Below the pieces are notes generated by a model, which worked only from the letters and a program-made list of their open reading frames with translations, ran no database searches and was not told the origin of the DNA. Positions 7,895 through 16,658 of a stretch of DNA of 64,000 nucleotides are shown here, one piece after another. The position numbers were made by a program, and so were the translations under genes. Numbering within the stretch: the stretch's first letter is position 1; every line of letters begins with the position of its first letter. This DNA is from Orientia tsutsugamushi (GTDB lineage Bacteria; Pseudomonadota; Alphaproteobacteria; Rickettsiales; Rickettsiaceae), in NCBI RefSeq assembly GCF_900327275.1, contig NZ_LS398548.1, positions 1,922,001-1,986,000 of the forward strand, in the 5' to 3' direction.

Positions 7895-8256
7895 ATGTGT
7901 AACTGCCTTTCAGAATAAAGCTGCTATACTTGCTAATTAAGTTAAATGAAATATTTTTACGCTTTCTGCAGTCTTTGAATTAGTTGCTTTATTATGTTGC
8001 GGACCAGTAAAGCTATCTATACTACTTGTTTATACTAAGATATGGAAGCCTTTCTACTAAAAGTATGATATTGACAATGCAAATACATTATATCACTAAT
8101 TAAATTAATAAATTAATAAATTATAATAATTAATTAAAGAAGATTTATATAAGATAAGAAAATCATAAAACAACAGTGTCAAGTTGATTATATCTCATAA
8201 TGTTAGTTATGTTAGTTATGTTAGTTGCAAATGCAATATAGGAAAGGAGGTTTTAA
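7895..8256. other. Intergenic stretch with 9-bp triple repeat
   Basis: No gene is visible. ATGTTAGTT occurs three times in direct tandem at 8200-8226, just ahead of the strong ribosome site AAAGGAGG of the symporter-kinase gene. The repeat lies where a regulator or promoter spacing element would sit and may vary in number. The AT-only run near 8095-8145 may hold the promoter. Confidence 0.4.
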
Positions 8257-11200
8257 ATGCCAGCATTAAATATAGACCTAATTTTAGTAGGATTATTCTT
8301 GATATCTAATCTAGCTATAGGGTTATGGTATGGAAAGGAAGTAAAGTCTGTTAGAGATTATGCACTTGGAGGAAGAAATTTTAGTACATCAGCACTTACA
8401 GCAACGCTTATAGCTACCTGGATTGGTGGCGGAACTTTTAGTTTTAGGCTATATGAAATATATTCAATTGGAATACTTGCATTATTTTCTATTATAGGGC
8501 AAACATTGTATCTACTTCTTTGTGCTTATGTCTTAATTCCAAGAATGCAGGAATTTTTTGGAAAATTATCGTCTGCAGAAGCAATGGGTGATCTTTATGG
8601 CAAACATATTAGAATCATTACAGCTATTTGTTCTATAATTAGAGCAGCTACAATCATTGCTATGCAAATTAAAGTTTTTTCTACAATATTTAATCATTTT
8701 TTAGGAATAGACAGTGTATATGCTACTCTAATTAGTAGTATGATAGTTATTATATATTCAGCCTTTGGAGGAATTAGGGCTGTAGTATTTACTGATGTTT
8801 TTCAATCTTTAGCTTTTGGAGCATTTATTCCAACTTTAGCAATACTTATCTGGGGTATGTTGGGTAGTTGGGAATCTATAGTAAATACTTTAACTATAAA
8901 TCCTATATTTGATCCTAAAATATTGCTAGACTATCATAATATCAATACACTAAAATATTATGGTGTATTTTTTTATTGCATAATGCCTTGCTTTGATCCA
9001 GCTATGTTTCATAGAGTTTTACTTGCTCGTAGTACAGTGCAAGCAGCAAAAGCTTTTAAAATTATGACCTTTATGTATTTATTGTTTTGTGTTTTTTCTG
9101 GATTTATAGGATTAACGTTACTGTCATCACACCAGCATATAGAGGCTAGCAATTTAGTACCATATATAATAGATAGCTATGCATATCCTGGATTTAAGGG
9201 ATTAGTAGTAATTGGGATATCTGCAATGCTTATGTCTACAGCTGATTCATATATTAATTCTGCTTCTATTATCTTTGTTAATGATTTATGTAAGCCTTTA
9301 GGTTTATTTCAAAATAATGAAAAATTAGAGTTTAAAGCAGTTAGAATATTCGCTGTATTTATTGGAGTAGTAGGATTATATATGGCACTATTACAAAAAA
9401 ATTTATTAGACGTATTATTATTTGGAGCAAGTTTTTCGACTGCAATAGTAGGAATACCATTAATGTTTACAATTTTAGGATTTAGAACTACTACTAGAGT
9501 AATATTATCAGGTATGATTGCTGGTATTGCGACTGTATTTATTTGGAATAAATACTTTAATGCAGCATTACCAATAGGTGATTTAATGCCAGCAACTATA
9601 GCAAATTTTGTTGTAATGATGATAATGCACTACTGTCTTGGGGAGCCAGGAGGATGGGTTGGACCTAGTGATCGCAGGCCGCTAAATGTTCTTAAAGAAA
9701 AACGCAAGCAACAGATTAATTCTATTTCAAGCTTCTTTAAGTCTTTATCTCATAGTTTTAGCTGGGATAATATTTGTGCTTACTGCAATAATGAAACATT
9801 TCGTGGGAGGCACTATTATATTGAGTACTCCGTTATTACAGCTGTATCGTTAATGGTTATGTCATTATGTGGACAAGTAGAGCATAATGTAGCTTCAGCT
9901 TGGTTAGTTACAAAAGTGTCAGTTATACTTTTAGGATTAGTGATGACTACAGCTTTGCTATATAACAATAAATGGAATGCAGATTTTCGAACTAAATATT
10001 TAGGGCTGATTTGGCATGTTACGATATTTTATACTTTAGTATTTAGCAATACTTTATTAACTATGATTGGTGGTTCATCTCCAATATTACTAATGTGTTT
10101 TATATCTAACTTAGTTGTAGCAGGAATATTATTACAATGGCATACAGCTTTGTTTATGATATTGTTAGGTGTACCAGTTGGGGCAAGAGTATTTAACATA
10201 TTAGCTAGTTGGCGAGGTTACTTAGCTGATTATAATGAAGTTGATAATAATTTAGGAATGTATGTCATATGGGCATTAGCATTATTGGGCGCTATACTAT
10301 TGTTCATTAGATTAAGACAAAATCAATTTGTAGATAACACTAGATCTATGCTAGAGCTAAAAAATGATGTTGATGTTCTTAATCTGCGTTTAAATACTAA
10401 AAGCCAAAAAATGGAAATACTTCTTAATACTGAAAAACATATACTTAATAATTTAAGTCATGAAATAAAGTCACCATTATCAGTCGTTCGCACTACTATT
10501 AATTTACTAAGCAAATTTTTACCAAAGTACTATAAAGATACTGAGATGATTCTCAAAGAAAAAGAAAGAGTATTAACTATGGTGACATTAGCAAATTCTG
10601 GTATCGAGAGATTAGTAGCGTACAGCAATAATTTATTTGATTTGTCAAAATTTGCACAAGGGCAGATGATATTTGACATAGAGCTCAATAACTTTCAATT
10701 AATGCTAAAAGAAATAATTGCTGAGTGCAACAAAGTAAATGTAGCTGAAAAACATATAATTAGTTTAAACTATGTTCCTCAAGCTGAGACAATGTTTGAA
10801 TTTGATCATACTAGAATTAAAACTGTGGTGCTGAATCTTATTTCAAATGCGATTCAATATTCTCAGTCTGGCTTGATTCTAATTACAGTAAAGCCATATA
10901 GATCTGGAGTAGAAGTGTCAGTTGAAGATGAAGGAGTTGGAATACCAGAAAATGAGCTAGAAGCAATCTTTGTACCATTTGAGGAAAGTAGCAGAACTAA
11001 GTCTAAGGCTTGTGGACGTGGGTTAGGGTTAACACTTGCTAGAGAAATTATATTAGCACATCATGGTGAAATTTGGGCAGAAAATCGACCTAATAATAGA
11101 GGAAGCAAATTTACTTTTAGATTACCATTACGACAGCCAGAAGGCGGCTTCAATAAAGCTGTTTATAGTAAAAGTGAGGTTTTTGGTAAAATATATAAAG

Positions 11201-11694
11201 ACAGAATAGCTAAATTATTAAAAGGATTTGGTTATGAATGCAACTCCATTAATTCTCTCAAGGAGCTTGAGAATCATATTAGAGTTAATAAAAGCATTTT
11301 AATAGTTGATGATGATCAAAATGTTTTGGATGCAATATCTTTAGATATATATGCTGAACAATATACTCCAGAACCAGTTAATAATGCTTTTGAAGCTGTT
11401 AAGTTGATTAAGGAAAATCCATTACAGTACTCTTTGGTATTACTTGATATGGTGATGCCTGAAAAAACCGGAGAGCAAGTTGTGCAGGAAATTTATACAG
11501 TAACAAAAATGTATGGCATTCCTATTATTATTATTTCAGGTTATAGCCAAACCTATGAAACTAAAAACCTGCTTTATTCCATGGGAGTAGTAGCCTTCAT
11601 TGAAAAACCTTATACCTATAATCAGCTTCGTAATGTCATCAACAACTACCTCAAGCAAACAATTATTCCACTTCCTTATTCTTATCTCCCTTAG
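8257..11694 (+). CDS. Sodium:solute symporter / histidine kinase / receiver hybrid
   Basis: A 1145-residue fusion protein. Residues 1 to about 480 are a sodium:solute symporter (PutP-like) domain with many membrane helices and the G-G-R-N-F-S-T motif. More helices follow at about 530-690. A coiled linker leads to a histidine kinase: H735 in L-S-H-E-I-K-S-P-L, N864 in the N box (L-I-S-N-A-I-Q-Y), D-E-G-V-G-I-P, and G-R-G-L-G-L near 924. A receiver domain ends the protein: D1018 region, phospho-acceptor D1064 in L-L-D-M-V-M-P, and K1117. All key residues are present. The layout is that of CbrA/PrlS-type sensors, in which transport or solute binding is thought to gate the kinase. The ligand and output partner are unknown. 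AAAGGAGG lies 8 bases before the ATG. The gene is unbroken, unlike most neighbours. Confidence 0.88.
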   Translation: MPALNIDLILVGLFLISNLAIGLWYGKEVKSVRDYALGGRNFSTSALTATLIATWIGGGTFSFRLYEIYSIGILALFSIIGQTLYLLLCAYVLIPRMQEFFGKLSSAEAMGDLYGKHIRIITAICSIIRAATIIAMQIKVFSTIFNHFLGIDSVYATLISSMIVIIYSAFGGIRAVVFTDVFQSLAFGAFIPTLAILIWGMLGSWESIVNTLTINPIFDPKILLDYHNINTLKYYGVFFYCIMPCFDPAMFHRVLLARSTVQAAKAFKIMTFMYLLFCVFSGFIGLTLLSSHQHIEASNLVPYIIDSYAYPGFKGLVVIGISAMLMSTADSYINSASIIFVNDLCKPLGLFQNNEKLEFKAVRIFAVFIGVVGLYMALLQKNLLDVLLFGASFSTAIVGIPLMFTILGFRTTTRVILSGMIAGIATVFIWNKYFNAALPIGDLMPATIANFVVMMIMHYCLGEPGGWVGPSDRRPLNVLKEKRKQQINSISSFFKSLSHSFSWDNICAYCNNETFRGRHYYIEYSVITAVSLMVMSLCGQVEHNVASAWLVTKVSVILLGLVMTTALLYNNKWNADFRTKYLGLIWHVTIFYTLVFSNTLLTMIGGSSPILLMCFISNLVVAGILLQWHTALFMILLGVPVGARVFNILASWRGYLADYNEVDNNLGMYVIWALALLGAILLFIRLRQNQFVDNTRSMLELKNDVDVLNLRLNTKSQKMEILLNTEKHILNNLSHEIKSPLSVVRTTINLLSKFLPKYYKDTEMILKEKERVLTMVTLANSGIERLVAYSNNLFDLSKFAQGQMIFDIELNNFQLMLKEIIAECNKVNVAEKHIISLNYVPQAETMFEFDHTRIKTVVLNLISNAIQYSQSGLILITVKPYRSGVEVSVEDEGVGIPENELEAIFVPFEESSRTKSKACGRGLGLTLAREIILAHHGEIWAENRPNNRGSKFTFRLPLRQPEGGFNKAVYSKSEVFGKIYKDRIAKLLKGFGYECNSINSLKELENHIRVNKSILIVDDDQNVLDAISLDIYAEQYTPEPVNNAFEAVKLIKENPLQYSLVLLDMVMPEKTGEQVVQEIYTVTKMYGIPIIIISGYSQTYETKNLLYSMGVVAFIEKPYTYNQLRNVINNYLKQTIIPLPYSYLP

Positions 11695-11907
11695 GTTATA
11701 TCCATCTTTTATGTTAACTATTAGAGTTCACAGTTATAAATTATAGCACTAATGCAAAGTCTAAGTTCTGATAACACAAGTAACATAAGTTGGATATAAT
11801 TAATAGAACAGAAAAGAAATTAAGAGGAGAGCGATGTTGAGTATGCTCTAAAAGCATATGTTTTTTTAGTACATTAAAAGACAGACTCAATTAATGAACG
11901 TTTATTA

Positions 11908-12050
11908 GATCTCTTTCGAAACTGGTTAAGGTAGTTCAAAATTATAAATGCCAGAGATCAAATTAAATCTAAGAGAGAATCTTTTACGTCTATTTCGATA
12001 TTTGTCAGCAATAATTTTGATCTACCTTAACCAGTTTCGAAAGAAGTCTA
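11908..12050. mobile_element. MITE, 143 bp, imperfect terminal repeats
   Basis: Same family as the elements at 5711 and 41242. The outer 40 bases of the two ends differ from each other at a few positions, so this copy is older or has drifted more. TA flanks both ends. Its plus strand contributes the first 35 or so codons of an open frame starting at 11948. The 213 bases between the kinase gene and this element contain a good AAGAGGAGAG site at 11821 followed by an ATG frame of only a few codons. Confidence 0.85.
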
Positions 12051-12289
12051 ATATAATTTATCTTGAACAAAAACTACTATACCGCACACTTAAGTATTAT
12101 CATTGTATTAATTCGAAACAAAGAAACGTAATTATCAAACAACTACTATTGGCTCAAGGGCAGCTTGAAATAAAAGAAGATCTTAATTCGATAGAGAAAA
12201 AAGATTTTGACTTAGTTAATACAGCACTTGATTTTTATATTTGTGATATTATGGGTCGTTTTAAAGACGTGCTCGAACCTGATGTTTAA
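11948..12289 (+). CDS. Doubtful ORF starting inside a MITE
   Basis: This 113-residue frame begins inside the MITE; residues 1-34 are MITE sequence. The rest (Y-L-E-Q-K-L-L-Y-R-T-L-K to D-V-L-E-P-D-V) lies outside it and is a basic then acidic helical stretch of unknown family. The MITE may have landed in or beside a small gene; upstream sequence does not give a continuous frame when the MITE is removed. No ribosome site is present. It is either the surviving end of an unknown gene or spurious. Confidence 0.25.
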   Translation: MPEIKLNLRENLLRLFRYLSAIILIYLNQFRKKSNIIYLEQKLLYRTLKYYHCINSKQRNVIIKQLLLAQGQLEIKEDLNSIEKKDFDLVNTALDFYICDIMGRFKDVLEPDV

Positions 12290-12413
12290 ATTAAGAGCAA
12301 TAAGATAAGTTCAGAACTTTTTCAGTTAATATACTAAATTATCAAAGTCTTTTTTTATAACTCAGAATCAATTGTATATCTAATTTTGAAGGATATTTTG
12401 TTTTTTTAGATGT

Positions 12414-12575
12414 AAATAACAATGCGACAATTTCGCATCTACTTTAAAAAAGATGAAAAATTTTTCATAATTATGACAAAAAGTCATGTACTGATAAAAA
12501 TCTAAATGATACTGTATACCTGATATTATCTGAGATTCAAGATTTAGATAATATTCGGCTAGAGATTAAATACGC
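12414..12575. promoter_or_regulatory. Conserved leader with two palindromes
   Basis: Between about 12414 and 12556 the sequence matches the leaders at 5455-5575 and 6935-7057. It contains the perfect 16-base palindrome ATGAAAAATTTTTCAT (12453-12468), followed four bases later by the hairpin ATGAC-AAAAA-GTCAT (12473-12487). The kinase-like gene starts at 12640 behind a site AGGAG. The paired dyads could be an operator or a transcript hairpin. The rest of 12290-12639 shows no gene. Confidence 0.5.
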
Positions 12576-12639
12576 TAAACCTGAAATTTACTTTTTAAAT
12601 CTCTAGCTGCTATATAAACTAATACAGCAGGAGAATTCT

Positions 12640-13368
12640 ATGCCTATTGAAGACGAAGGTCAAAATAAAATCAATAAATTAACCGAAAAATTATCCACAG
12701 AGGGAATTAATAGCACAACAATAAAACAGATAGATAGTGAAATGCAAAAACTATACTTTCAGCTAGAGGAATCTGAGCAAGTAAGCATAAATTGCATAGA
12801 GTGGATACAATATTTTAGGCTAATAGTAAATAACTACGACAGAAAAAAAGTAAATATAATAGCTTCTCTAAATGGAATGATTTTTTTATTTAGACAATAC
12901 ATAGCATCAACAAATATAAGGATTGAAACATTTAATATAGAACCGCTAATAAATAATACCGTTATCAGAATGAGGAAAAATTTTGAGAATGAGAATATAA
13001 ATCTAAATGTTCAAAATGACATAAAGCCGATTCTGATTGGAGACAGTTTCAGAATAAAAGCAGTAATAAGCCAGTTAATTGGTAGTGCGGTTATAAATAG
13101 TAGCAAGAATAGCAAGATTATTGTCAACGTCAATCAGAATTCAGAAATATTACAATTTATAGTACAAAACATAGAACTAAGCACTTCTAAAGAAAAATTA
13201 GAAAAAATAAATGCTGAACTAGAGAATACGAATTTGGTAATGTATCAAGAACTAGGAGAAGGATTGGCATTTATAAAACATCTTACACATCAGATGAAAG
13301 GAAATCTACGAGTTAAAGAGCAAAATAATTATGTAACTTTTTCATTTGATGTACCAACAATAGTTTGA
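12640..13368 (+). CDS. Degenerate histidine-kinase-like protein
   Basis: A 242-residue protein with a kinase dimerisation-like helical region (about 1-85) and an ATPase domain of the GHKL fold (about 98-240): I-E-P-L-I-N-N-T, then G-D-S-F-R-I-K-A-V-I-S-Q-L-I-G-S-A, and a tail ending Y-V-T-F-S-F-D-V-P. Residues needed for ATP binding are missing: the N-box asparagine is replaced (Q-L-I-G-S-A-V-I-N), and no D-x-G-x-G or G-x-G-L motif remains. There is no H-E-I/H-E-L phospho-acceptor motif. It is soluble. It may be a pseudokinase that binds another kinase or simply decaying cargo; the open frame favours continued use. The next gene is a paralogue. Confidence 0.6.
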   Translation: MPIEDEGQNKINKLTEKLSTEGINSTTIKQIDSEMQKLYFQLEESEQVSINCIEWIQYFRLIVNNYDRKKVNIIASLNGMIFLFRQYIASTNIRIETFNIEPLINNTVIRMRKNFENENINLNVQNDIKPILIGDSFRIKAVISQLIGSAVINSSKNSKIIVNVNQNSEILQFIVQNIELSTSKEKLEKINAELENTNLVMYQELGEGLAFIKHLTHQMKGNLRVKEQNNYVTFSFDVPTIV

Positions 13369-13389
13369 ATTATTCTTTAGGAGAATGCT

Positions 13390-14247
13390 ATGAAAGAAAA
13401 GAAGAAAACAATTAACAAATGGATGGTACAAATTCCTCCAATACCAATTACGTTGGTGAATGGAGAGAGTGAGAATATCGATGAATATATGGAAATAATA
13501 ACAAAGCTAAGAAAAGCGAAGTATCAGGTCGAGGCAGCTGAATCATTGAAAGAATATTGTACAGATTTAATACAGGAGATTAAATATAGATTTAATATTG
13601 CAACGAGTGAAATTGTAAGGCTTGCAAGCGAGATCATGTTAAATGATTCAGAAAATAAAGATAAGCTGAAAACAATATTAAATTGATCAGCAAATCTCCA
13701 AGGGTACTGTAATGATGTAGTTTACACGCTTAGAAGCGAAATTGAGAATGAAAATTTATGTTTAAAAAAATTTAGCATACAAAAGCTAGTAAAAAATGCC
13801 GTCAGGAGACTAGAAGACATTGCAAAAGAGAAAGATATAAAAATCAATTACAATTTTCAGTACAAAATGAAGGATATTGTGATTGGAAATAGTGATCACT
13901 TACAAGCTATATTAAGTCAATTAATAGGAAGCGTCATTAGATTTAATCACAGCTGCCAGGTTATAATTACAGTTCATTTGTTTACTGTAAAAAATTATAT
14001 AAAAAGCGATAACATACTACAATTTAGAATACACGATACAGGAAGCGGTATTTCAAAAGAAAAATTAGGGAATATAAAAGCTAAATTAGCTGATTTTGAG
14101 TTGGTACGAGACTATCCACTAATGCTTGAATCAGGATTATGGTTTGTAAATTACCTTATTAATCAACTTAATGGAGAAATGGAAATAGAAAGCGAAAAAG
14201 ACAAGTTTACAACCATTACTTGCAATATTCCAGTACAACTTTTTTAA
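13390..14247 (+). pseudogene. Histidine-kinase-like paralogue split by in-frame TGA
   Basis: Two open stretches, 13390-13686 and 13867-14247, are in the same frame and joined by readable sequence with one TGA at 13684-13686. Joined, they would give about 285 residues. The H-box position reads D-L-I-Q-E-I-K-Y-R-F-N, with glutamine where the phospho-histidine should be. The ATPase domain keeps D-T-G-S-G-I (about residue 218) but has Q-L-I-G-S-V-I-R for the N box. A ribosome site TAGGAGAATGCT precedes the ATG, and the gene follows its paralogue by 21 bases. Loss of the histidine predates or accompanies the nonsense codon, so this was likely a pseudokinase first. Confidence 0.7.
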
Positions 14248-14347
14248 TCAAATTAATTCGCTTCTTTCGCAGTTTTTATCTAAGATTGAAGTATATAAAA
14301 AGTTTAATTTATTGTATAATTTATTAAAGATTATTTAGAGATGAAAA

Positions 14348-14924
14348 ATGATAAACTTTTATAGCGAGAGCTTACTAAATAAGCTGTTTGAAACCAACGT
14401 AAGATTTAATACTGAAATTGATCTTGATAAAGTTGAAAAAGCAATATTTTATGCCCAAAAATATCATGGTCAGCAAAAGAGAGATACAGGAGAACTATAC
14501 TACACACATCCATTAGAAGTAGCTTATATGGTATCAGACTACAGCTTTGAAACAGATACGATTATTACAGCAATACTACATGATACCATCGAAGACACAA
14601 CACTAACTAAAGAAAAAATAGGTCAAGAATTTGGTCATAATATTGCAGAACAGGTTTCAGATCTCACCAGGATTAAGGATAATAAAAAAAATCAGTTCTA
14701 GAGAAATGATTCAAACATTTTATAGACAAAATAAAACAGAACTATTATTAATTAAGCTTTTCGACCGATTCCATAATATTCAGACTGTATCAATAAAACC
14801 TTATGAAAAAAGACAAGAAATCATACTAGAAACGCAGCAAGAATTTATACCTCTTGCTGAATATCTTAAATTACAAGAAATTGCTATAGAGCTAAATAAA
14901 TACTGTAAGCTGTATGCTACCTAA
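14348..14924 (+). pseudogene. SpoT-type HD hydrolase paralogue, frameshifted at A8
   Basis: Close paralogue of the gene at 2680-3255. The first part keeps T-H-P-L-E-V-A and L-H-D-T-I-E-D-T but ends at 14701 after D-N-K-K-N-Q-F. The second part (from about 14692) resumes in another frame with R-E-M-I-Q and F-D-R-F-H-N and runs to 14924. The shift lies in a run of eight A at 14682-14691, where the intact copy has AAGAAAA; one A too many explains it. Slippage at this run could in principle restore some full-length product. The upstream TATAAT block is shared with the intact copy. Confidence 0.8.
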
Positions 14925-15045
14925 TAAACTAAAGTTTAATAGGTGGTTAATGTAGTGAATTGCAGAAATTAAAATTCAATAAGAGAATGTTCATGTAAGT
15001 TATTTTGTTGTATAATTTAAAAAGAATAGAAAAAATGAAAAATAT

Positions 15046-15972
15046 ATGCATTTATCAAGATTTTTAGATCCAAAGAATGATGTAGCATTTAAAAAGATAT
15101 TTGGATCAGAAAAAAACAAGGACATACTAATACATTTTCTGAACGATATATTGTTGTTTGAAGGGAATAGAAAAATAATAGAAGTAGAGTTTTTAGGAAC
15201 GATATTAGATGCAGACATAGCGTCCAAAAAAGAATCAATAGTAGATGTTTTGTGTAAAGATAAAAACGGTGCGCAATATATAATAGAAATGCAAGTAGAT
15301 CCTACACAAGGATTTGAAAAAAGAGCACAGTATTATGCAGCAAAGGCATATGGCAGGCAACCAAATAGAGGAAAGGAAGGAAAATACTCAGACCTAAAGG
15401 AAGTTATATTTATAGCTATAGCAGATTATAAATTGTTTCCAAACAAAGAAGACTATATATCAAGGCATGTAATACTTGATAAAAAAACATATGAGCATGA
15501 TCTAAAGGACTTTTCATTTACCTTTATAGAATTACCAAAATTTAAAAAAAATAGAGTGGAAGAGTTAAGTGATATAACAGAGAAGTGGTGCTATTTTTTT
15601 AAACATGCAAAAGAAACAACATTAGATGGATATAATAAAATAATAGGTGAAGATTTAATAATAAAAAGAGCGTATGAGGCATTAGATCAGTTTAATTGGA
15701 GCGAAGATGAACTAATAACCTATGAACAAGAGTTAAAGCGTATATGGGATAATAAAGCAGTAGAAGATTATAAACTCGAACGCGCTAAAGCTGAAGGTAA
15801 AGCTGAAGGTAAAGCCGAAGGTAAAGCCGAAGGTAAAGCCGAAGGTAAAGCTGAAGCAAAAAAAGATTTTGCAATAAAATTATTGAAATCTGAATTATCA
15901 GTTGAGACAATTGCTGAATATACGGATTTATCAATACAAGAAGTATTAAATTTAAAAAATAGTGTAAAATAA
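15046..15972 (+). CDS. Rpn-family PD-(D/E)XK nuclease/transposase-like protein
   Basis: A 308-residue member of the Rpn (recombination-promoting nuclease, 'PD-(D/E)XK nuclease family transposase') family. It opens with the family signature D-P-K-N-D-V-A-F-K-K-I-F-G. The nuclease core shows E-S-I-V-D-V-L-C-K-D and Y-I-I-E-M-Q-V (residues about 64-90; D, E and Q of the PD-ExK-type site), then F-E-K-R-A-Q-Y-Y. Five A-E-G-K repeats (about 248-268) and a short C-terminal helical domain follow. Known Rpn proteins are DNA endonucleases, some linked to phage defence. A TATAAT lies at about 15012. The gene is intact and stands between decayed cargo and traD debris. Confidence 0.8.
   Translation: MHLSRFLDPKNDVAFKKIFGSEKNKDILIHFLNDILLFEGNRKIIEVEFLGTILDADIASKKESIVDVLCKDKNGAQYIIEMQVDPTQGFEKRAQYYAAKAYGRQPNRGKEGKYSDLKEVIFIAIADYKLFPNKEDYISRHVILDKKTYEHDLKDFSFTFIELPKFKKNRVEELSDITEKWCYFFKHAKETTLDGYNKIIGEDLIIKRAYEALDQFNWSEDELITYEQELKRIWDNKAVEDYKLERAKAEGKAEGKAEGKAEGKAEGKAEAKKDFAIKLLKSELSVETIAEYTDLSIQEVLNLKNSVK
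15784..15857 (+). repeat. 12-bp tandem repeats inside the Rpn gene
   Basis: Units of GCTGAAGGTAAA (or GCCGAAGGTAAA) repeat about five times and encode A-E-G-K. Units are a multiple of three, so gain or loss of copies keeps the frame and only changes linker length between nuclease and tail. Confidence 0.85.
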
Positions 15973-16039
15973 TAATGAATATACAACACGAAATCTTACT
16001 TTTGATGTGTTGTATGCTACTTCTATTAGATGCTTTATA

Positions 16040-16315
16040 TTACACTACAAGTTCTATACTATACTGAACATTGAGAAGGCCATTCTTTAAGGACTCAATG
16101 TCCTTAACATGGCCGCACCATTCTTGACGAAAACTATTCCATTTTAATCCATGAAGGCGAATGTGGCGCTTAGTGTTTTCATCTAGTTCAGAGGCAAATT
16201 TTAAAATCACAGCAGCTTTATTTTGCTGTTCTTTATCAAAAATATCTTTACCGATTGTAGTCCAATGATCCTGAACATTTGGATGTAAAGATAGCTGGTT
16301 CAAAAAAAGTAGCAT
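16040..16315 (-). pseudogene. Ti-type TraD, 3' fragment
   Basis: Carboxyl two-thirds of the small Ti-type conjugal protein TraD (H-P-N-V-Q-D, D-I-F-D-K-E-Q-Q-N-K-A-A-V-I-L-K-F, W-N-S-F-R-Q-E-W-C-G). It matches 17610-17873 closely and keeps the frame across the spot where that copy has an extra T. The amino end with the R-R-L-I-E-x-G-G-L signature is gone, replaced by unrelated codons (M-L-L-F-L-N-Q). It is a duplication product and cannot be a full TraD. Confidence 0.8.
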
Positions 16316-16359
16316 TGTTTTTTGAACTCTAAGATTTAAGACTATATCTCTTAATATTT

Positions 16360-16500
16360 AGGAATATTTTTTGATATAGTCCATAATCCAGAATAAATCT
16401 TATGTTAAATGTTAAAACATTTTTGCTGACACATTCTTAACTTATGAACATGTGATTCTCTGTACCTTGATTCTAATGAAAAAATAGTTGCAAGCTAAAT
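16360..16500 (-). pseudogene. Remnant of the 5' end of F-type traD
   Basis: On the minus strand this stretch aligns with the start of the coupling-protein gene at 26959: N-Q-G, then identical ATAAGTTAAGAATGT, then ATTCTGGATTAT and ATATCAAAAA in the same order, with small gaps and stops between. It has no open frame. It places a lost traD next to a Ti-type traD fragment, marking a former RAGE junction. The remaining bases 16501-16658 hold only the promoter area of the next gene. Confidence 0.55.
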
Positions 16501-16658
16501 CGACAAGATTGAAATATTACTGTGACTTGGATATGTGAACAGTGTATAACATAACTGTCTTATTTAGTGTTTTAGCTATTACATTGCATAATTATATTGA
16601 CAACTATTAGTAAATGCATGTTATAATACAAAATATAGAGATTAAGCAAGGTATTATA

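Noticed and set aside
13684-13686. TGA read as tryptophan (code change), since TGA interrupts both the kinase paralogue and dam
   Set aside because: The dam twin has TGG, and all core genes use TGA or other stops normally; the two cases are ordinary nonsense changes.
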